Shown: in pieces, positions 43,661 to 55,904 of the stretch | How positions within the stretch are numbered: position 1 is the stretch's first letter | Layout: the number at the start of each line of letters is the position of its first letter | Source of the DNA: Hydrogenophaga sp. A37 | Lineage (GTDB): Bacteria > Pseudomonadota > Gammaproteobacteria > Burkholderiales > Burkholderiaceae_C | Reading direction: 5' to 3' | Length of the DNA stretch: 64,000 bases | Assembly: GCF_002001205.1 (NCBI RefSeq) | Contig: NZ_MUNZ01000101.1 | Span: 145,514 to 209,513 of the forward strand | Translations under genes and position numbers: made by a program | The notes under the pieces: model-generated | Told to the model about the DNA's origin: nothing | The model's database searches: none | Seen by the model: the letters and a program-made list of their open reading frames with translations, nothing else

Positions 43661-45259
43661 TCAACCGGTCTTCAACGTCGATTCCATCAAACCCCTCGTG
43701 ACCCGTGGCGGCTCGTCACCCAGATGGAACGCCAACTTGCGGTCGCGCAGCGCCACATCAGCGGCGGTGACGCGATCAAAGCGCCGCAGGTGATCGGTCC
43801 AGGACTCGTCGATGATGACTTCGACGAAGCGGCTGGGTTCGTGGATGTCGTGCAGCAGCTCCCAGGACAAGGCCCCGTGACGCAGACGGCTGCGACGGCC
43901 TTCGCCCAGCATCAGATTCCGGAACTCGGTCGCGCGCGCCGGGTCGACGCGGTATTCGATCATCACCATCACGTGACCTTGGGAAGGGGGTTCGTGGATC
44001 TGTGGTGCTGGAAAAATGCGCTTGGGCGTGAGGTCGTCTTCCATCCCTGCATCAGGCATCAGGCGGTTGGCGAGGAACATGGAGAAAAGCCCCGTCACGG
44101 ACGCGATGCCCAGGCTGACCGGCACACTGGTCCAGGTGGCCACCTGGCCCCAGATCGCAGCCCCTGTGGCGCTGGCACCCATGATCGCCATCTGGTAGAT
44201 CGACATGCCGCGCGCGCGCACCCAGTCGGGCAGGCCCATCTGGATCGAGACGCTGAGTGTGTTGGCTGTGGTGATCCAGGCCGCGCCACCCAGGAACATC
44301 GCCGGCACGGCCACCGAGACCTGGTCGGTCCACGCCATCGTCGCCATGGCACCCGCCTGCAGTGCTGCGCCGCGCAAGACGAGACCGTCGCGTGCGTACC
44401 GGCGGCGCAATCCGGGCAGGAAGGCTGTGGAAGCAATGGCGCCCGTTCCCATGGCCGCCAGCAGCAAGGTGAAGGTGCCCGCTCCGCCACCCTGCATGCC
44501 GCGCGCCAGCAGGGCCAGCAGCGCCATTAGCGCGGTTGAATGGAAGAAGAAGATCGAGATGCGCAGCAGCACGCCCTTCAGATGGTAGGACTGGGCCACG
44601 TACTGCAGGCCCACGCGCATCGCGCTGCCCAGGCGCTCACGCCCCAATGGGTTGGGTGTGTGTTCGCGCTTCCAGCGGCTGATGATGACCGCAGCCGCCA
44701 CCGACAGCACCGCGTTGAGCAAGAACACCCAGGCGCTGCCAGCGCTGGCGATCAGCGCGCCAGCCACCAGCGGACCGATGATGCGCGAGGCGTTCATCGA
44801 CACGCCGTTGAGCGCCAGCGCTGCCGGCAACTGGTGCCGGGGCACGAGCTCGGGCACGATGGCCGAGAACACCGGCCAGCGCATGGCCAGTCCGATGCCG
44901 TTGGCGAAGGTCAGCGCCAGCAGCAGGGCGGGCGACATCACGTCCAGGAAGACGAAGACGCTCAGGATCGCCGCCACCACCGCGATCCATAGCTGCGTGA
45001 CGAGGAAATAGCGCTTGCGGTCCAGGCTGTCAGCCAGCGCGCCGCTGGGCAAGCCCAGCAGGAACACCGGCAGGGTGGAGGCCGTCTGCACCAGCGCGAC
45101 CCAGAGCGGCGTGGTGGTGAGCGAGGTCATCATCCAGGCTGCCGCCACATCGCTCATCCACATGCACACGTTGGCCATGAGCCAGGTGGTCCACAACATG
45201 CGGAAGACGGGTAAGCGCAAAGGCGCTAACGGTGAAAGATCTTGGTCGGCCGTGGTCAT
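43661..45259 (-). CDS. MFS transporter with C-terminal monooxygenase-like (ABM) domain
   Basis: The product is about 532 residues. Twelve membrane helices of the EntS-like MFS_3 group occupy residues 1-425 (WTTWLMANVCMWMSDVAAAWMM; LLGLPSGALADSLDRKRY between helices 2 and 3). The last 90 residues (VMVMIEYRVDPARATEFRNLM to HLGDEPPRVTRG) look like an antibiotic-biosynthesis-monooxygenase fold domain on the cytoplasmic side. The start is MTTADQDLSPL at 45259; an in-frame ATG at 45283 is an alternative. It is probably an exporter of an unknown small molecule. Confidence 0.82.
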   Translation of the reverse strand: MTTADQDLSPLAPLRLPVFRMLWTTWLMANVCMWMSDVAAAWMMTSLTTTPLWVALVQTASTLPVFLLGLPSGALADSLDRKRYFLVTQLWIAVVAAILSVFVFLDVMSPALLLALTFANGIGLAMRWPVFSAIVPELVPRHQLPAALALNGVSMNASRIIGPLVAGALIASAGSAWVFLLNAVLSVAAAVIISRWKREHTPNPLGRERLGSAMRVGLQYVAQSYHLKGVLLRISIFFFHSTALMALLALLARGMQGGGAGTFTLLLAAMGTGAIASTAFLPGLRRRYARDGLVLRGAALQAGAMATMAWTDQVSVAVPAMFLGGAAWITTANTLSVSIQMGLPDWVRARGMSIYQMAIMGASATGAAIWGQVATWTSVPVSLGIASVTGLFSMFLANRLMPDAGMEDDLTPKRIFPAPQIHEPPSQGHVMVMIEYRVDPARATEFRNLMLGEGRRSRLRHGALSWELLHDIHEPSRFVEVIIDESWTDHLRRFDRVTAADVALRDRKLAFHLGDEPPRVTRGLMESTLKTG

Positions 45260-45283
45260 GGTCGAACTGTACGGGACTGGCAT

Positions 45284-45755
45284 ATCCCCCGGCGGATTCA
45301 AGTTCGTCAGCCCGAACAGGACGCCACAACGATGGCGGGTGTTGCCTGCAAAATTCAATCTTCCGCATCCATCGCGGAATGGAAGATTCAGCTTCGAATG
45401 AGTCCAGAACCATCGATCATGCCAATGTCCACACAACGACTGCCTTCTTCCAGCGCCGCGCAAAGCCGTCGCCAAGCCGGTCGGCGATGGAGAAAGTGCA
45501 TACAAATACACGATCAGGCCCTGCAGGCGTTCACTGATGCGCAGGGACTTTGGCAAAGACTTCGGTACGCAGCGCCTGGTCAACCGCCACCCACGCACGA
45601 GTTGCGCCAGCGAGGCAAATCCCATCCATGCGCCGACCCCCTCGCGAGGCAAGGGCAAGTCTTCATCGGCATGCGGCGCGATCAGCAGTCAGAAAACCCT
45701 GTACCTTCGACGCCTTGGTGGGTTTTCAGCTGGATGTTGTCCCGAGGAGCGCTGT
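45284..45755. other. 472-base intergenic region, no gene supported
   Basis: It lies between the divergent MFS and FAD-oxidoreductase genes. Open frames cross it on both strands without family likeness or clear ribosome-binding sites. Both promoters must lie here. An imperfect inverted repeat TCTTCC...GGAAGA is near 45360. I see nothing else. Confidence 0.6.
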
Positions 45756-46862
45756 ATGGAACGGATGGATGTTGTGGTGATCGGTGCCGGAGTGGTGGGT
45801 CTGACGGTGGCTCGCGCCCTGGCCCTGGCGGGCCGCGAGGTCATGGTGTTGGAGCGCGAGGGTGCCATCGGGTCCGGGACCAGCTCCCGCAACAGCGAGG
45901 TGATCCACGCAGGCATCTACTATCCCGCCGGATCTCTCAAGGCGCGTCTGTGTGTGGAAGGGCGCGACCGGTTGTATGCGTACTGTGGGGAGCGCTCCGT
46001 CGCCCACCGCCGTTGCGGCAAGCTCATCGTGGCCCACACACCTTCACAAGTGGCGGCCTTACCGGCCATTCTGGAGAGGGCGCGGGCCAACGGCGTGCAC
46101 GATCTGCGGCTGTTGCGCCGGGACGAAGCGAGGACGCTGGAGGCGCAGCTCGAATGTGAGGCGGCAGTGCTCTCTCCATCGACCGGTATTGTCGACAGCC
46201 ACGGCCTGATGCTCAGCCTGCAGGGCGACTTGGAAAATGCAGGGGGACTGGTGGCCTGTCACACCGAGGTGACGGCCGTTCAGGCCCATGCCGACGGTCT
46301 GGACGTCGTCACACTGGACGGCACGGTGTTGAGGGCTCGCAGCGTGGTCAATGCTGCAGGCCTCCACGCCTGTGACCTCGCCCGGCGCACGAGAGGTCTG
46401 AACTCGGCCCATGTGCCTAAGCCCTGGTACGCCAAGGGCAGCTACTTCACCTTGAGTGGTCGCTCGCCGTTTCAGCACCTGATCTACCCTGCACCGGAGC
46501 CCGACAGGCACTTGGCCGGGCTGGGTGTGCATCTCACCATCGATCTGGGTGGTCAGGCGAAATTCGGTCCTGATGTGCAGTGGACCGACCGTCCTGACGA
46601 TCTGGTGGTGGACCCTGCGCGTGGCACGTCTTTCTACGCCGAAGTGCGCCGCTACTGGCCCGCCTTGCCCGACGGTGCCTTGATGCCCGGTTACGCCGGC
46701 ATGCGTCCCAAGATCAACGGCCCCGACGAGCCGGCCGCCGATTTCCGCATCGACGGACCCGAGCGCCATGGCGTGGCCGGGTTGGTGAATCTGTTCGGCA
46801 TCGAGTCCCCGGGGCTGACCAGTTGTCTGGCGATCGGCGAACGCGTGGCGTTGCTGCTCTGA
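45756..46862 (+). CDS. FAD-dependent oxidoreductase, L-2-hydroxyglutarate dehydrogenase-like
   Basis: The product is 368 residues, DAO-fold. The FAD-binding site is [20 protein letters not shown] with the acidic residue in [28 protein letters not shown] and VNAAGLHAC are typical of the LhgO/YgaF group. Such enzymes pass electrons from L-2-hydroxyglutarate or similar acids to quinones. The substrate is not settled by the sequence. GAGGAG lies ahead of the start. The gene stands alone. Confidence 0.85.
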   Translation: MERMDVVVIGAGVVGLTVARALALAGREVMVLEREGAIGSGTSSRNSEVIHAGIYYPAGSLKARLCVEGRDRLYAYCGERSVAHRRCGKLIVAHTPSQVAALPAILERARANGVHDLRLLRRDEARTLEAQLECEAAVLSPSTGIVDSHGLMLSLQGDLENAGGLVACHTEVTAVQAHADGLDVVTLDGTVLRARSVVNAAGLHACDLARRTRGLNSAHVPKPWYAKGSYFTLSGRSPFQHLIYPAPEPDRHLAGLGVHLTIDLGGQAKFGPDVQWTDRPDDLVVDPARGTSFYAEVRRYWPALPDGALMPGYAGMRPKINGPDEPAADFRIDGPERHGVAGLVNLFGIESPGLTSCLAIGERVALLL

Positions 46863-46893
46863 AGGGCCATGAAGCGCCTGAAGCCGGCGGCGT

Positions 46894-47988
46894 TCAGGCC
46901 GCCGCTTCGGCGCGAGCGTTCTTGAGGGTCTGCGCCGATGCCCACACCAGCGACGGCCCCTTGTAGATGAGGCCGGTGTAGATCTGGACCAGGTTGGCGC
47001 CCGCCTGAACCTTGCTCAGCGCGTCCTGGGCGCTCATCACGCCACCCACGCCAATGATGGGGAAGCTCTTGCCCAGACAGGCCCTCAGCTGGCGAATCAC
47101 GCGGTTGCTGGCTTCGAGCACCGGAGCCCCCGAGAGGCCGCCCGCTTCTTCGGCGTGGGGCAAGCCCTTGACGGCGTCGCGGCTCAGCGTGGTGTTGGTC
47201 GCGATCACGCCCCAGGTGTTGTTGGCGCCACCGGTGCTGTCGGCGCCGTAGCGCATCAGCGTGGCAGCAATGACCTCCACCTGGGTGTCGTCAAGGTCGG
47301 GCGCGATCTTGAGGAAGACGGGGATGCGTTGCCCCGTTTGCTGCGCCAATTGCTCGCGACGCTCCGAGACCGCGCCGAGCAGGGCGTCCAGGGCCTCGTC
47401 GCTTTGCAGGCTGCGCAGGTTCTTGGTGTTGGGGCTGGAGATGTTGACGGTCACGTAGTCAGCGTGCGGGTAAACGCCGCTCAGGCAGGTGAGGTAGTCC
47501 TCGGTTGCCCTTTCGATCGGCGTGGCGGCGTTCTTGCCGATGTTCAGTCCCAGCAGCATCGGGCTCACGCCGCCCTGATCGCGGAACCGGGCCCGCTGCA
47601 CATTGGCAATGAAGGACGCCAGCCCCTCGTTGTTGAAACCCAGGCGGTTGATCAAGGCATTGGCCTTCGGCAGGCGGAACATGCGCGGCTTGGGATTGCC
47701 CGGCTGCGGCAGGGGGGTGACCGTGCCGACCTCGATAAAGCCGAAGCCCATAGCGGCTAAGCCGTCGATGCAGCGGGCGTTCTTGTCAAGTCCGGCGGCC
47801 AGGCCGACGCGGTTGGGGAACTGCAGGCCGGCGAGCGTGAACGGGTCGTTGACCCGGGGCTCGCTGTAGAGGCAGGTCAGCGGGGAGTGCTGCAGTGTTG
47901 CCAGGCTGCCCAGCGTGAGTTCGTGGGCGGCTTCGGGATCGAGGCCGAACAGGAAGGGGCGGGCAACGGCGTAGGGCAGAAGTGACAT
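46894..47988 (-). CDS. pyrD: Dihydroorotate dehydrogenase (quinone), class 2
   Basis: The product is 364 residues. It oxidises dihydroorotate to orotate in pyrimidine synthesis, at the inner membrane. The N-terminal helical segment for quinone binding ([25 protein letters not shown]) marks class 2. [12 protein letters not shown] and [13 protein letters not shown] (catalytic Ser) follow, then [11 protein letters not shown] for FMN phosphate. It is divergent from rpiA with a 41-base gap. Confidence 0.95.
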   Translation of the reverse strand: MSLLPYAVARPFLFGLDPEAAHELTLGSLATLQHSPLTCLYSEPRVNDPFTLAGLQFPNRVGLAAGLDKNARCIDGLAAMGFGFIEVGTVTPLPQPGNPKPRMFRLPKANALINRLGFNNEGLASFIANVQRARFRDQGGVSPMLLGLNIGKNAATPIERATEDYLTCLSGVYPHADYVTVNISSPNTKNLRSLQSDEALDALLGAVSERREQLAQQTGQRIPVFLKIAPDLDDTQVEVIAATLMRYGADSTGGANNTWGVIATNTTLSRDAVKGLPHAEEAGGLSGAPVLEASNRVIRQLRACLGKSFPIIGVGGVMSAQDALSKVQAGANLVQIYTGLIYKGPSLVWASAQTLKNARAEAAA

Positions 47989-48029
47989 TGGATAATCGTG
48001 GGATTCTTTGTTACCGCTGATTCTCTCAA

Positions 48030-48701
48030 ATGACCCAAGATGAACTCAAAGCCCTGGTCGGGCAGGCCGCCCTTCAGTACGTGACCCCGGGCGAAGTGGT
48101 GGGGGTGGGCACGGGCTCCACCGTCAACAAGTTCATCGATGCGCTTGCCTCGATGAAAGACCAGATTCCGGGTGCAGTGTCAAGCTCTGAAGCCTCAACC
48201 GCCCGCATGCGCGCCCTGGGCATCCCGGTGCTGGACGCCGGCGAGGTCACCGAGCTGTCGGTGTACATCGATGGCGCCGACGAGATCGATGCGCGGGGAT
48301 TCATGGTCAAGGGCGGTGGGGCCGCGCTGACCCGTGAAAAGATTGTTGCAGCCATGTCCAAGCGCTTTGTCTGCATTGCCGACGAGTCCAAGATGGTGTC
48401 GGTGCTGGGTGCTTTTCCGCTGCCAGTGGAGGTGATTCCCATGGCTGCGGCGCGCTTGGTGTGGCAGTTTCAACAACTGGGCGGCCAAGCCCATGTGCGG
48501 TTGAAAGACGGCCAACCTCTGGTGACCGACAACGGCCAGCACATTCTGGATGTCACGGGCCTGCAGATCACCGATCCGCTGGGGTTTGAAAGCCAGGTCA
48601 ACCAATGGCCTGGCGTGGTCACGGTGGGGGTATTTGCCCACCAGAAAGCCCATGTCTGTCTGCTCGGCACGCCCGACGGCGTCAAGACCCTGAACTTCTG
48701 A
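48030..48701 (+). CDS. rpiA: Ribose-5-phosphate isomerase A
   Basis: The product is 223 residues. It interconverts ribose-5-P and ribulose-5-P in the pentose phosphate pathway. [15 protein letters not shown] is the phosphate loop; YIDGADEID holds the catalytic Asp pair, and [12 protein letters not shown] the catalytic Glu/Lys area. DESKMV and the C-terminal GVFA block are family-conserved. It converges on the next minus-strand gene with 15 bases between. Confidence 0.95.
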   Translation: MTQDELKALVGQAALQYVTPGEVVGVGTGSTVNKFIDALASMKDQIPGAVSSSEASTARMRALGIPVLDAGEVTELSVYIDGADEIDARGFMVKGGGAALTREKIVAAMSKRFVCIADESKMVSVLGAFPLPVEVIPMAAARLVWQFQQLGGQAHVRLKDGQPLVTDNGQHILDVTGLQITDPLGFESQVNQWPGVVTVGVFAHQKAHVCLLGTPDGVKTLNF

Positions 48702-48716
48702 CGCCTGCCTCGGGGC

Positions 48717-49376
48717 TCAGAAGCGGATGCCGCCCGAGCCTTCCACGGTGGGCGCCGCAGGCGTGTCAACCGGTGCAGCCGGGCGTGTTCCCGTGGTCTC
48801 TTTGGGTGGCGGCGCCGCAGGAAGCGTCTTGGCCTCCACCAAAGCCGTGGCCGCGGGGCGCCGGTAGCTGGCGGGCAAGACCGACTGTTTGGGGTACCCG
48901 GCCGCGTCGAGGTACTGGTTCCACTCTGATTCTGAATAACCCTTGACCTGTTGGCTGCCGATGGTGAGCAAGGGCAGGCTGTTGGTGTTGCTCAGCCGCT
49001 TGAACGCCGTGCCGTCGTCGGCGGAGTTGACGGTTTTTTCCGTGTAGGGGATGCCGCGCGCGTTCAGCATGTTCCGGCCGTTGTTGCAGGGGGTGCAGTC
49101 GCTGCCGGTGTACAGGGTGACCGGGTACCGGCCCACCACTTGGCGCAGTTCGGATGGCAGCTGAGCGCCCCCGCTGGCACCAGCCGACACGCCGGCCACC
49201 GGCTTGGCGTTGGCGCTGGGTGGCGGGGGTTGGTCGGAGTAGCTCACCCGACCGTCGGGACCGACGATGCGGTAGACACCTTGGGCCAAGGCCCAAGGTG
49301 TGGCGAGTGCACCCAGCAACATGGCTGCGGCCATGATGCCGGCTGGTTTTGGGGTCTGAATCGCGATGTGCTTCAT
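48717..49376 (-). CDS. Exported DUF4124 + glutaredoxin-like protein
   Basis: The product is 219 residues. A signal peptide ends near residue 31 (TPWALAQG). A DUF4124 motif (VYRIVGPDGRVSYSDQPP) comes first, then a glutaredoxin-fold domain with the CTPC redox pair in TLYTGSDCTPCNN and the cis-Pro in NSLPLLTIG. A Pro/Ala-rich tail ends at GGIRF. It likely acts on thiols in the periplasm, which is unusual for a glutaredoxin fold because glutathione is scarce there. AGGAGA precedes the start at 49376. The partner is unknown. Confidence 0.75.
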   Translation of the reverse strand: MKHIAIQTPKPAGIMAAAMLLGALATPWALAQGVYRIVGPDGRVSYSDQPPPPSANAKPVAGVSAGASGGAQLPSELRQVVGRYPVTLYTGSDCTPCNNGRNMLNARGIPYTEKTVNSADDGTAFKRLSNTNSLPLLTIGSQQVKGYSESEWNQYLDAAGYPKQSVLPASYRRPAATALVEAKTLPAAPPPKETTGTRPAAPVDTPAAPTVEGSGGIRF

Positions 49377-49408
49377 GTCATCTCCTGTCAACCATTTCAA
49401 CGGGCGGT

Positions 49409-51478
49409 TCATGCCATGCCCTGGTGACGCAGCAGGGCGTCGATGCCAGGCTCACGGCCGCGGAAGGCCTTGAACGACTCCATGGCGGGACGGCTGCCGC
49501 CCGCTTCCAGAATGGCCGCACGGTACCGACGACCCGTGGCGACGTCCAGCGTGCTGTGACCGCCGGCTTTCGCCGCTTCTTCAAAGGCGGCGTAAGCGTC
49601 GGCCGACAGCACCTCGGCCCACTTGTAGCTGTAGTAGCCAGCGGAGTAGCCACCTGCAAAGATGTGGCTGAAGGTGTGTGGTGTACGGCTGTAGGCCGGG
49701 GGCTGAAGCACCGCGACTTCGTCGCGCACCTGTTGCTGCAGCGCGAGAATGGCCTCGCCACTGGTGGCAGGTGGGGTCTGGCTGTGCAGCAGCATGTCGA
49801 ACAGCGAAAACTCCACCTGGCGCAGGGTCTGCAGGCCGCTCTGGTAGTTCTTGGCGGCGAGCATCTTGTCGAACAGCGCACGGGGCAGCGGCTCGCCCGT
49901 ATCCACGTGGGCGGTCATGTGCTTGAGCACGTCCCATTCCCAGCAGAAATTTTCCATGAACTGGCTGGGCAATTCGACCGCGTCCCATTCCACACCGCTG
50001 ATACCCGACACATCGCGCTCGTTCACCTGCGTCAGCATGTGGTGCAGGCCGTGCCCGAACTCATGGAAAAGGGTGATCACGTCGTCGTGCGTGAGCAGTG
50101 GGGGCTTGCCGTTCACGCCCTCGGCGAAATTGCAGACGAGGTGGGCCACGGGGGTTTGCAGCGTACCCGTGTCTGGTCGCAGCCAGCGGGCGCGCACATC
50201 GTCCATCCAGGCGCCACCCCGCTTGCCGGTGCGCGCGGCCGGGTCCAGGTAAAACTGGCCGACCAGCTGAGTGCCCGCGGGTGTGTGGCGCTCGATGCGG
50301 TAGAACTCAACACCGGCGTTCCAGACTGGCGCTGTGTCGCGACGAATGACCACCTCAAACAGGGTTTCGACGATCTGGAACAGGCCAGCCAGCACCTTGG
50401 GTGCGGTGAAGTAGGGTTTGACTTCCTGCTCACTGAAGGCGTATCGCGCTTCCTTGAGTTTTTCGCCGATGTAGGGCCAGTCCCAGGCTTGGGGATCGTT
50501 CAGCCCCGATTCGGTGCTGGCGAAGGCGCGCAGATCGGCCAGATCTTGCTCGGCGTAGGGGCGGGCTTTGTGGCCCAGATCGCGCAGGAAGCTGACCACC
50601 TGCTCGGGCGACTCGGCCATCTTGGGCACCAGCGACACATCCGCATAGTGACGATGGCCCAGAAGCAGGGCCTCTTCATGGCGCAGTGCCAGCAGCTCGG
50701 CCATGATGGTCGCGTTGTCGAAGCGCTTGGCGTCGTCGGGTGCCTGGTCGCTGGCACGCGTGACGTACGCCCGGTAGAGCTTTTCGCGCAATCCACTGCT
50801 GTGTGCAAACTGCATCACCGGCAGGTAGCAGGGCATCTTGAGAGTGAGCTTGTGGCCCGCCTGACCATCGGCCTGAGCCGCAGCCGAGGTGGCCTGCAGC
50901 ACATCGGGCGGAACGCCCGCCATCTCTTCGGCTGACACCACAAGGCTGAAGGCATCGGTGGCATCCAGCGCGTTTTCGCTGAACTTCTGCCCCAATTCGG
51001 CCTGTCGTTCCTGCAGCCAGGCGAAACGTTCACGGGCCTCGCCCTGGAGTTCGGCGCCACCGAGCACGAAGCTGCGCATGGCGTTGCGGTGGGCCTGAGC
51101 CTGCTCGGCGTTCAGAAGGGTCAGGTCCATCGACCGGTATTTGGCGAACAGCCGTTCATCCGAGCCCAGGCGGGTCCAGAACTCCGTGACACGCGGCAGG
51201 GCCTCGTTGTGGGCCGCACGCAACTCTGGCGTGTCGGCCACGCTGTTGAGGTGTCCGACCGCTCCCCAAGCCCGCGAGAGGCGTTCCGTGGCAACGTCCA
51301 ACACCCGGGAGATCGCTGTCCAGTCACTGGGGAAGTCGTTGGCGGTGACGGTATCAAGAGCGGTGTCGGCCTCTTTCAACAGTGCGTTCACCGCGGGAGC
51401 CACATGGCCGGGCGCGATGGCATCAAAGAGAGGCAGGCCTGAGAAATCCAGTAAAGGGTTGGCAGCGGAGATGTTCAT
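49409..51478 (-). CDS. prlC: Oligopeptidase A (M3 metallopeptidase)
   Basis: The product is 689 residues. It breaks down signal peptides and short peptides in the cytoplasm. The zinc site is H472-EFG-H476 in LFHEFGHGLHHML, followed by the third ligand Glu in the ENFCWEWDVL region. The substrate loop GGYSAGYYSYKWAEVLSADAY is typical. It shares its strand with yhbY, which lies 67 bases upstream of it. Confidence 0.95.
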   Translation of the reverse strand: MNISAANPLLDFSGLPLFDAIAPGHVAPAVNALLKEADTALDTVTANDFPSDWTAISRVLDVATERLSRAWGAVGHLNSVADTPELRAAHNEALPRVTEFWTRLGSDERLFAKYRSMDLTLLNAEQAQAHRNAMRSFVLGGAELQGEARERFAWLQERQAELGQKFSENALDATDAFSLVVSAEEMAGVPPDVLQATSAAAQADGQAGHKLTLKMPCYLPVMQFAHSSGLREKLYRAYVTRASDQAPDDAKRFDNATIMAELLALRHEEALLLGHRHYADVSLVPKMAESPEQVVSFLRDLGHKARPYAEQDLADLRAFASTESGLNDPQAWDWPYIGEKLKEARYAFSEQEVKPYFTAPKVLAGLFQIVETLFEVVIRRDTAPVWNAGVEFYRIERHTPAGTQLVGQFYLDPAARTGKRGGAWMDDVRARWLRPDTGTLQTPVAHLVCNFAEGVNGKPPLLTHDDVITLFHEFGHGLHHMLTQVNERDVSGISGVEWDAVELPSQFMENFCWEWDVLKHMTAHVDTGEPLPRALFDKMLAAKNYQSGLQTLRQVEFSLFDMLLHSQTPPATSGEAILALQQQVRDEVAVLQPPAYSRTPHTFSHIFAGGYSAGYYSYKWAEVLSADAYAAFEEAAKAGGHSTLDVATGRRYRAAILEAGGSRPAMESFKAFRGREPGIDALLRHQGMA

Positions 51479-51545
51479 GCGTTCTCAGTAGGGGCGCAGG
51501 GGTAAAACTTCAAGGCTCGCTGGTGGAGCTTCCACCCATATCGCG

Positions 51546-52016
51546 TCAGCGAGCGCTTTTCTTGATGCTCTTCTTCAGAACCTTGGCGCGCTTGACCTGC
51601 CCGCCGGGGGTCAGGCGCTGGTTGCCGAGCACACGCACCACCTTCACTTCGGGGCGCTGGCCGCCGCGGCTGCTGAATTTCAGCACCTTCACGTCGCGCG
51701 GGCCGGGCATGCGGTCTTCGTCCGTCGCTTTTTCCTTCTCGGGCACCGGGCGCCAGAGCACCAGCAGCTTGCCGATGTGCTGGATCGGCGCAGCGTCGAG
51801 TTCGTCGGCCAGGGTCTGCAGCATGGCTTCGCGAGCAGCGCGGTCGTCGCTGAAGACGCGGACCTTGATCAGGCCGTGGGCCTTGAGCGCGCCGTCGACT
51901 TCTTTCTTGACGGAGGGGCTCAAGCCGTCGCCGCCAACGAGGACGACGGGATCGAGGTGGTGGGCATCGGCGCGGTGGACTTTGCGCTGGGCGGGAGTGA
52001 GTGTGATCTGGGGCAT
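51546..52016 (-). CDS. yhbY: YhbY-type CRM-domain RNA-binding protein
   Basis: The product is 156 residues. The N-terminal CRM domain (residues 1-95) has the GxxG-type loop GGDGLSPSV and [23 protein letters not shown]. It binds pre-50S ribosomes. The C-terminal 60 residues are a basic tail ([12 protein letters not shown]) missing in E. coli YhbY. It is divergent from rlmE, a 23S rRNA methyltransferase, 38 bases apart, so the two ribosome-assembly genes probably share a control region. Confidence 0.9.
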   Translation of the reverse strand: MPQITLTPAQRKVHRADAHHLDPVVLVGGDGLSPSVKKEVDGALKAHGLIKVRVFSDDRAAREAMLQTLADELDAAPIQHIGKLLVLWRPVPEKEKATDEDRMPGPRDVKVLKFSSRGGQRPEVKVVRVLGNQRLTPGGQVKRAKVLKKSIKKSAR

Positions 52017-52054
52017 GGGACAATTATCGTTTACACAGAAGCCGGGCGTCCCTT

Positions 52055-52726
52055 ATGGGCATGAAAGTCAAAACCAAAAGCAAGAAGGTCAACAAGGCGT
52101 GGTTGAACGACCACGTGAATGACCCTTACGTCAAGCTCGCGAGCCGAGAAGGTTACCGGGCGCGAGCCGCCTACAAGCTCAAGGAGATTGACGAATCCCT
52201 TGGGCTGATCCGCCCCGGTGATTGCGTGGTGGACCTGGGGTCGACCCCCGGAGCCTGGAGCCAGTACATCCGCCGCCGACTGAGCCCGCAGGGCGCTGCT
52301 GTGGGGGCGCTGCATGGGCACATCCTGGCGCTGGACCTGTTGCCGATGGACGCTGTGGAGGGAGTGCACTTCATTCAGGGCGACTTTCGCGAACCAGCCG
52401 TGCTGGCTGAGCTGGAACAGGCCCTGATCGATCGTGGCATCCAGACGGTGGACGTGGTGGTGTCCGACATGGCCCCGAACCTGTCCGGTATCGGCACCGC
52501 TGATGCGGCTCGCATCATCGATTTGGTGGAGCTGGCGGTGGATTTTTCGGTCAAACATCTCAAGCCGAGCGGCGCGCTGGTGGTCAAGTTGTTCCACGGC
52601 GGGGCATACGACCCGATGGTTGCGCTGTTTCGGCAGACCTTCAAGGTGGTCAAACCGTTCAAGCCCAAGGCTTCGCGCGACAAGTCTTCTGAAACCTTTC
52701 TGGTGGGCATGGGTCTCAAGAATTGA
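52055..52726 (+). CDS. rlmE: 23S rRNA 2'-O-ribose U2552 methyltransferase
   Basis: The product is 223 residues. The SAM site is [15 protein letters not shown], and the K-D-K-E tetrad is Lys in YKLKEID, Asp in VVSDMAPN, Lys in LVVKLFHGG and Glu in SSETFLVG. FtsH lies 140 bases downstream, the classic rrmJ-ftsH order, where both are heat-shock genes in E. coli. Confidence 0.95.
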   Translation: MGMKVKTKSKKVNKAWLNDHVNDPYVKLASREGYRARAAYKLKEIDESLGLIRPGDCVVDLGSTPGAWSQYIRRRLSPQGAAVGALHGHILALDLLPMDAVEGVHFIQGDFREPAVLAELEQALIDRGIQTVDVVVSDMAPNLSGIGTADAARIIDLVELAVDFSVKHLKPSGALVVKLFHGGAYDPMVALFRQTFKVVKPFKPKASRDKSSETFLVGMGLKN

Positions 52727-52866
52727 GGTTTTCTCCACGTTTACGGGGGAAACACCGACCATTTCATTGACATTGCCACGTCAAAGATCAATTCAAGGTC
52801 ATCTTGAAAGACCTAAAATGATCTCAACATGCCTTATTCCGACAATGTTCTAGCCAGGAGCCGCAC

Positions 52867-54783
<1,917 letters not shown>

Positions 54784-54804
54784 TTCAGTTTTTTACTTGC
54801 ACTC

Positions 54805-54827
54805 ACGGGGCCTCATGGCCCCGTTTT
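54805..54827 (+). terminator. Hairpin between ftsH and folP
   Basis: ACGGGGCC (54805-54812) pairs with GGCCCCGT (54817-54824) and a T-run follows. It lies 22 bases after ftsH and 20 before folP, so it may limit read-through into folP. Confidence 0.8.
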
Positions 54828-54846
54828 CATTGGAGCCTGGATTCCC

Positions 54847-55692
54847 ATGCACTGGACCACCACCCGTTTCGACATCGATCTGAACTCACCCAAGGTCATG
54901 GGCATTGTCAATGTCACGCCCGACTCATTTTCTGATGGCGGACAACATACTGGGGTCTCATCTGCTTTGCTTCATTGTGAGCAGCTGATCAAGGATGGCG
55001 CACACATTCTTGACATCGGTGGTGAGTCCACCCGTCCCGGTAGCCCTACAGTCCCGCTGGACGAAGAGTTGGCCCGGGTGCTGCCAGTGGTGCGCGAAGC
55101 GGTCAAGCTGGGTGTGCCCTTATCGGTCGATACCTACAAGCCGGAGGTGATGCGCGCTGTGCTGGACCTGGGCGTTGATATCGTCAACGACATCTGGGCA
55201 CTGAGGCAAGGCAGCGCTGTGAGCGTGGTGTCTTCACATCCGCGCTGCGGTGTGTGCCTCATGCACATGCATCGAGAGCCCCAGACCATGCAAGTGGTGC
55301 CGATGGAGGGCGATGTGCCGTCACAGGTCGCTGAGTTTTTGATGGGGCGTGCCCAGGCATTGATTGACCTTGGCGTTGCGCACGAAAGGATCGTTCTGGA
55401 TCCAGGCATTGGTTTTGGCAAGACGGTGGAGCAGAACTTCGCGCTGCTTGGGCGCCAGAACGAGTTGCTGGCGCTGGGGTATCCGGTTCTGGCGGGCTGG
55501 TCGCGTAAGTCTTCACTCGGAACAATCACTGGTCGGCCGGTTCCAGCCGAGCGCGTATCGGCCAGTATCGCAGCAGCCCTGCTGGCGGTGGGGCGCGGTG
55601 CACGCGTGGTCCGGGTGCACGACGTGCACGAGACAGTGGATGCGCTGAAGGTATGGTCAGCGGTTCAAGCTTCGGAGACGCCAGTAGTCTGA
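54847..55692 (+). CDS. folP: Dihydropteroate synthase
   Basis: The product is 281 residues. It joins pterin pyrophosphate to p-aminobenzoate in folate synthesis and is the sulfonamide target. GIVNVTPDSFSDGGQH is loop 1, LDIGGESTRPGS loop 2, and LDPGIGFGKTVEQN plus GWSRKSSLG complete the active site. Downstream the usual neighbour glmM is absent; a secretion locus begins 200 bases later. Confidence 0.95.
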   Translation: MHWTTTRFDIDLNSPKVMGIVNVTPDSFSDGGQHTGVSSALLHCEQLIKDGAHILDIGGESTRPGSPTVPLDEELARVLPVVREAVKLGVPLSVDTYKPEVMRAVLDLGVDIVNDIWALRQGSAVSVVSSHPRCGVCLMHMHREPQTMQVVPMEGDVPSQVAEFLMGRAQALIDLGVAHERIVLDPGIGFGKTVEQNFALLGRQNELLALGYPVLAGWSRKSSLGTITGRPVPAERVSASIAAALLAVGRGARVVRVHDVHETVDALKVWSAVQASETPVV

Positions 55693-55904
55693 GAAACGTT
55701 TTGGCGTGCAAAGTTACATATTGTGTCAACTAAGGTATTCGGTGAATATTCACATCGCCGTTTTCGCTAGTACACAAGTTACAATGCGCCGCAATAAAAC
55801 AGATTTTCAGGAGGAAGCGGCCGCATCTCAGCGATCGCTCTGGTCGTCATTGCCGACACCCGTTCGGCATGCATTGAACCAGGGCTTTGTGCGTTCGCCG
55901 CGTC
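55693..55904. other. AT-rich junction between folP and the type IV secretion genes
   Basis: A drop in GC begins here. AGTTACA occurs twice (near 55713 and 55776), flanked by ATTGTG and ACACA, and the segment probably holds the promoter of the virB run. A strong GGAGG near 55810 has no start codon at the right distance. No integrase or tRNA-end repeat is seen. Confidence 0.4.

Noticed and set aside
45284..45658. N-terminal extension of the MFS protein to 665 residues
   Set aside because: The extra residues are Arg/Leu-rich without membrane-protein character, and the family starts near MTTADQ.
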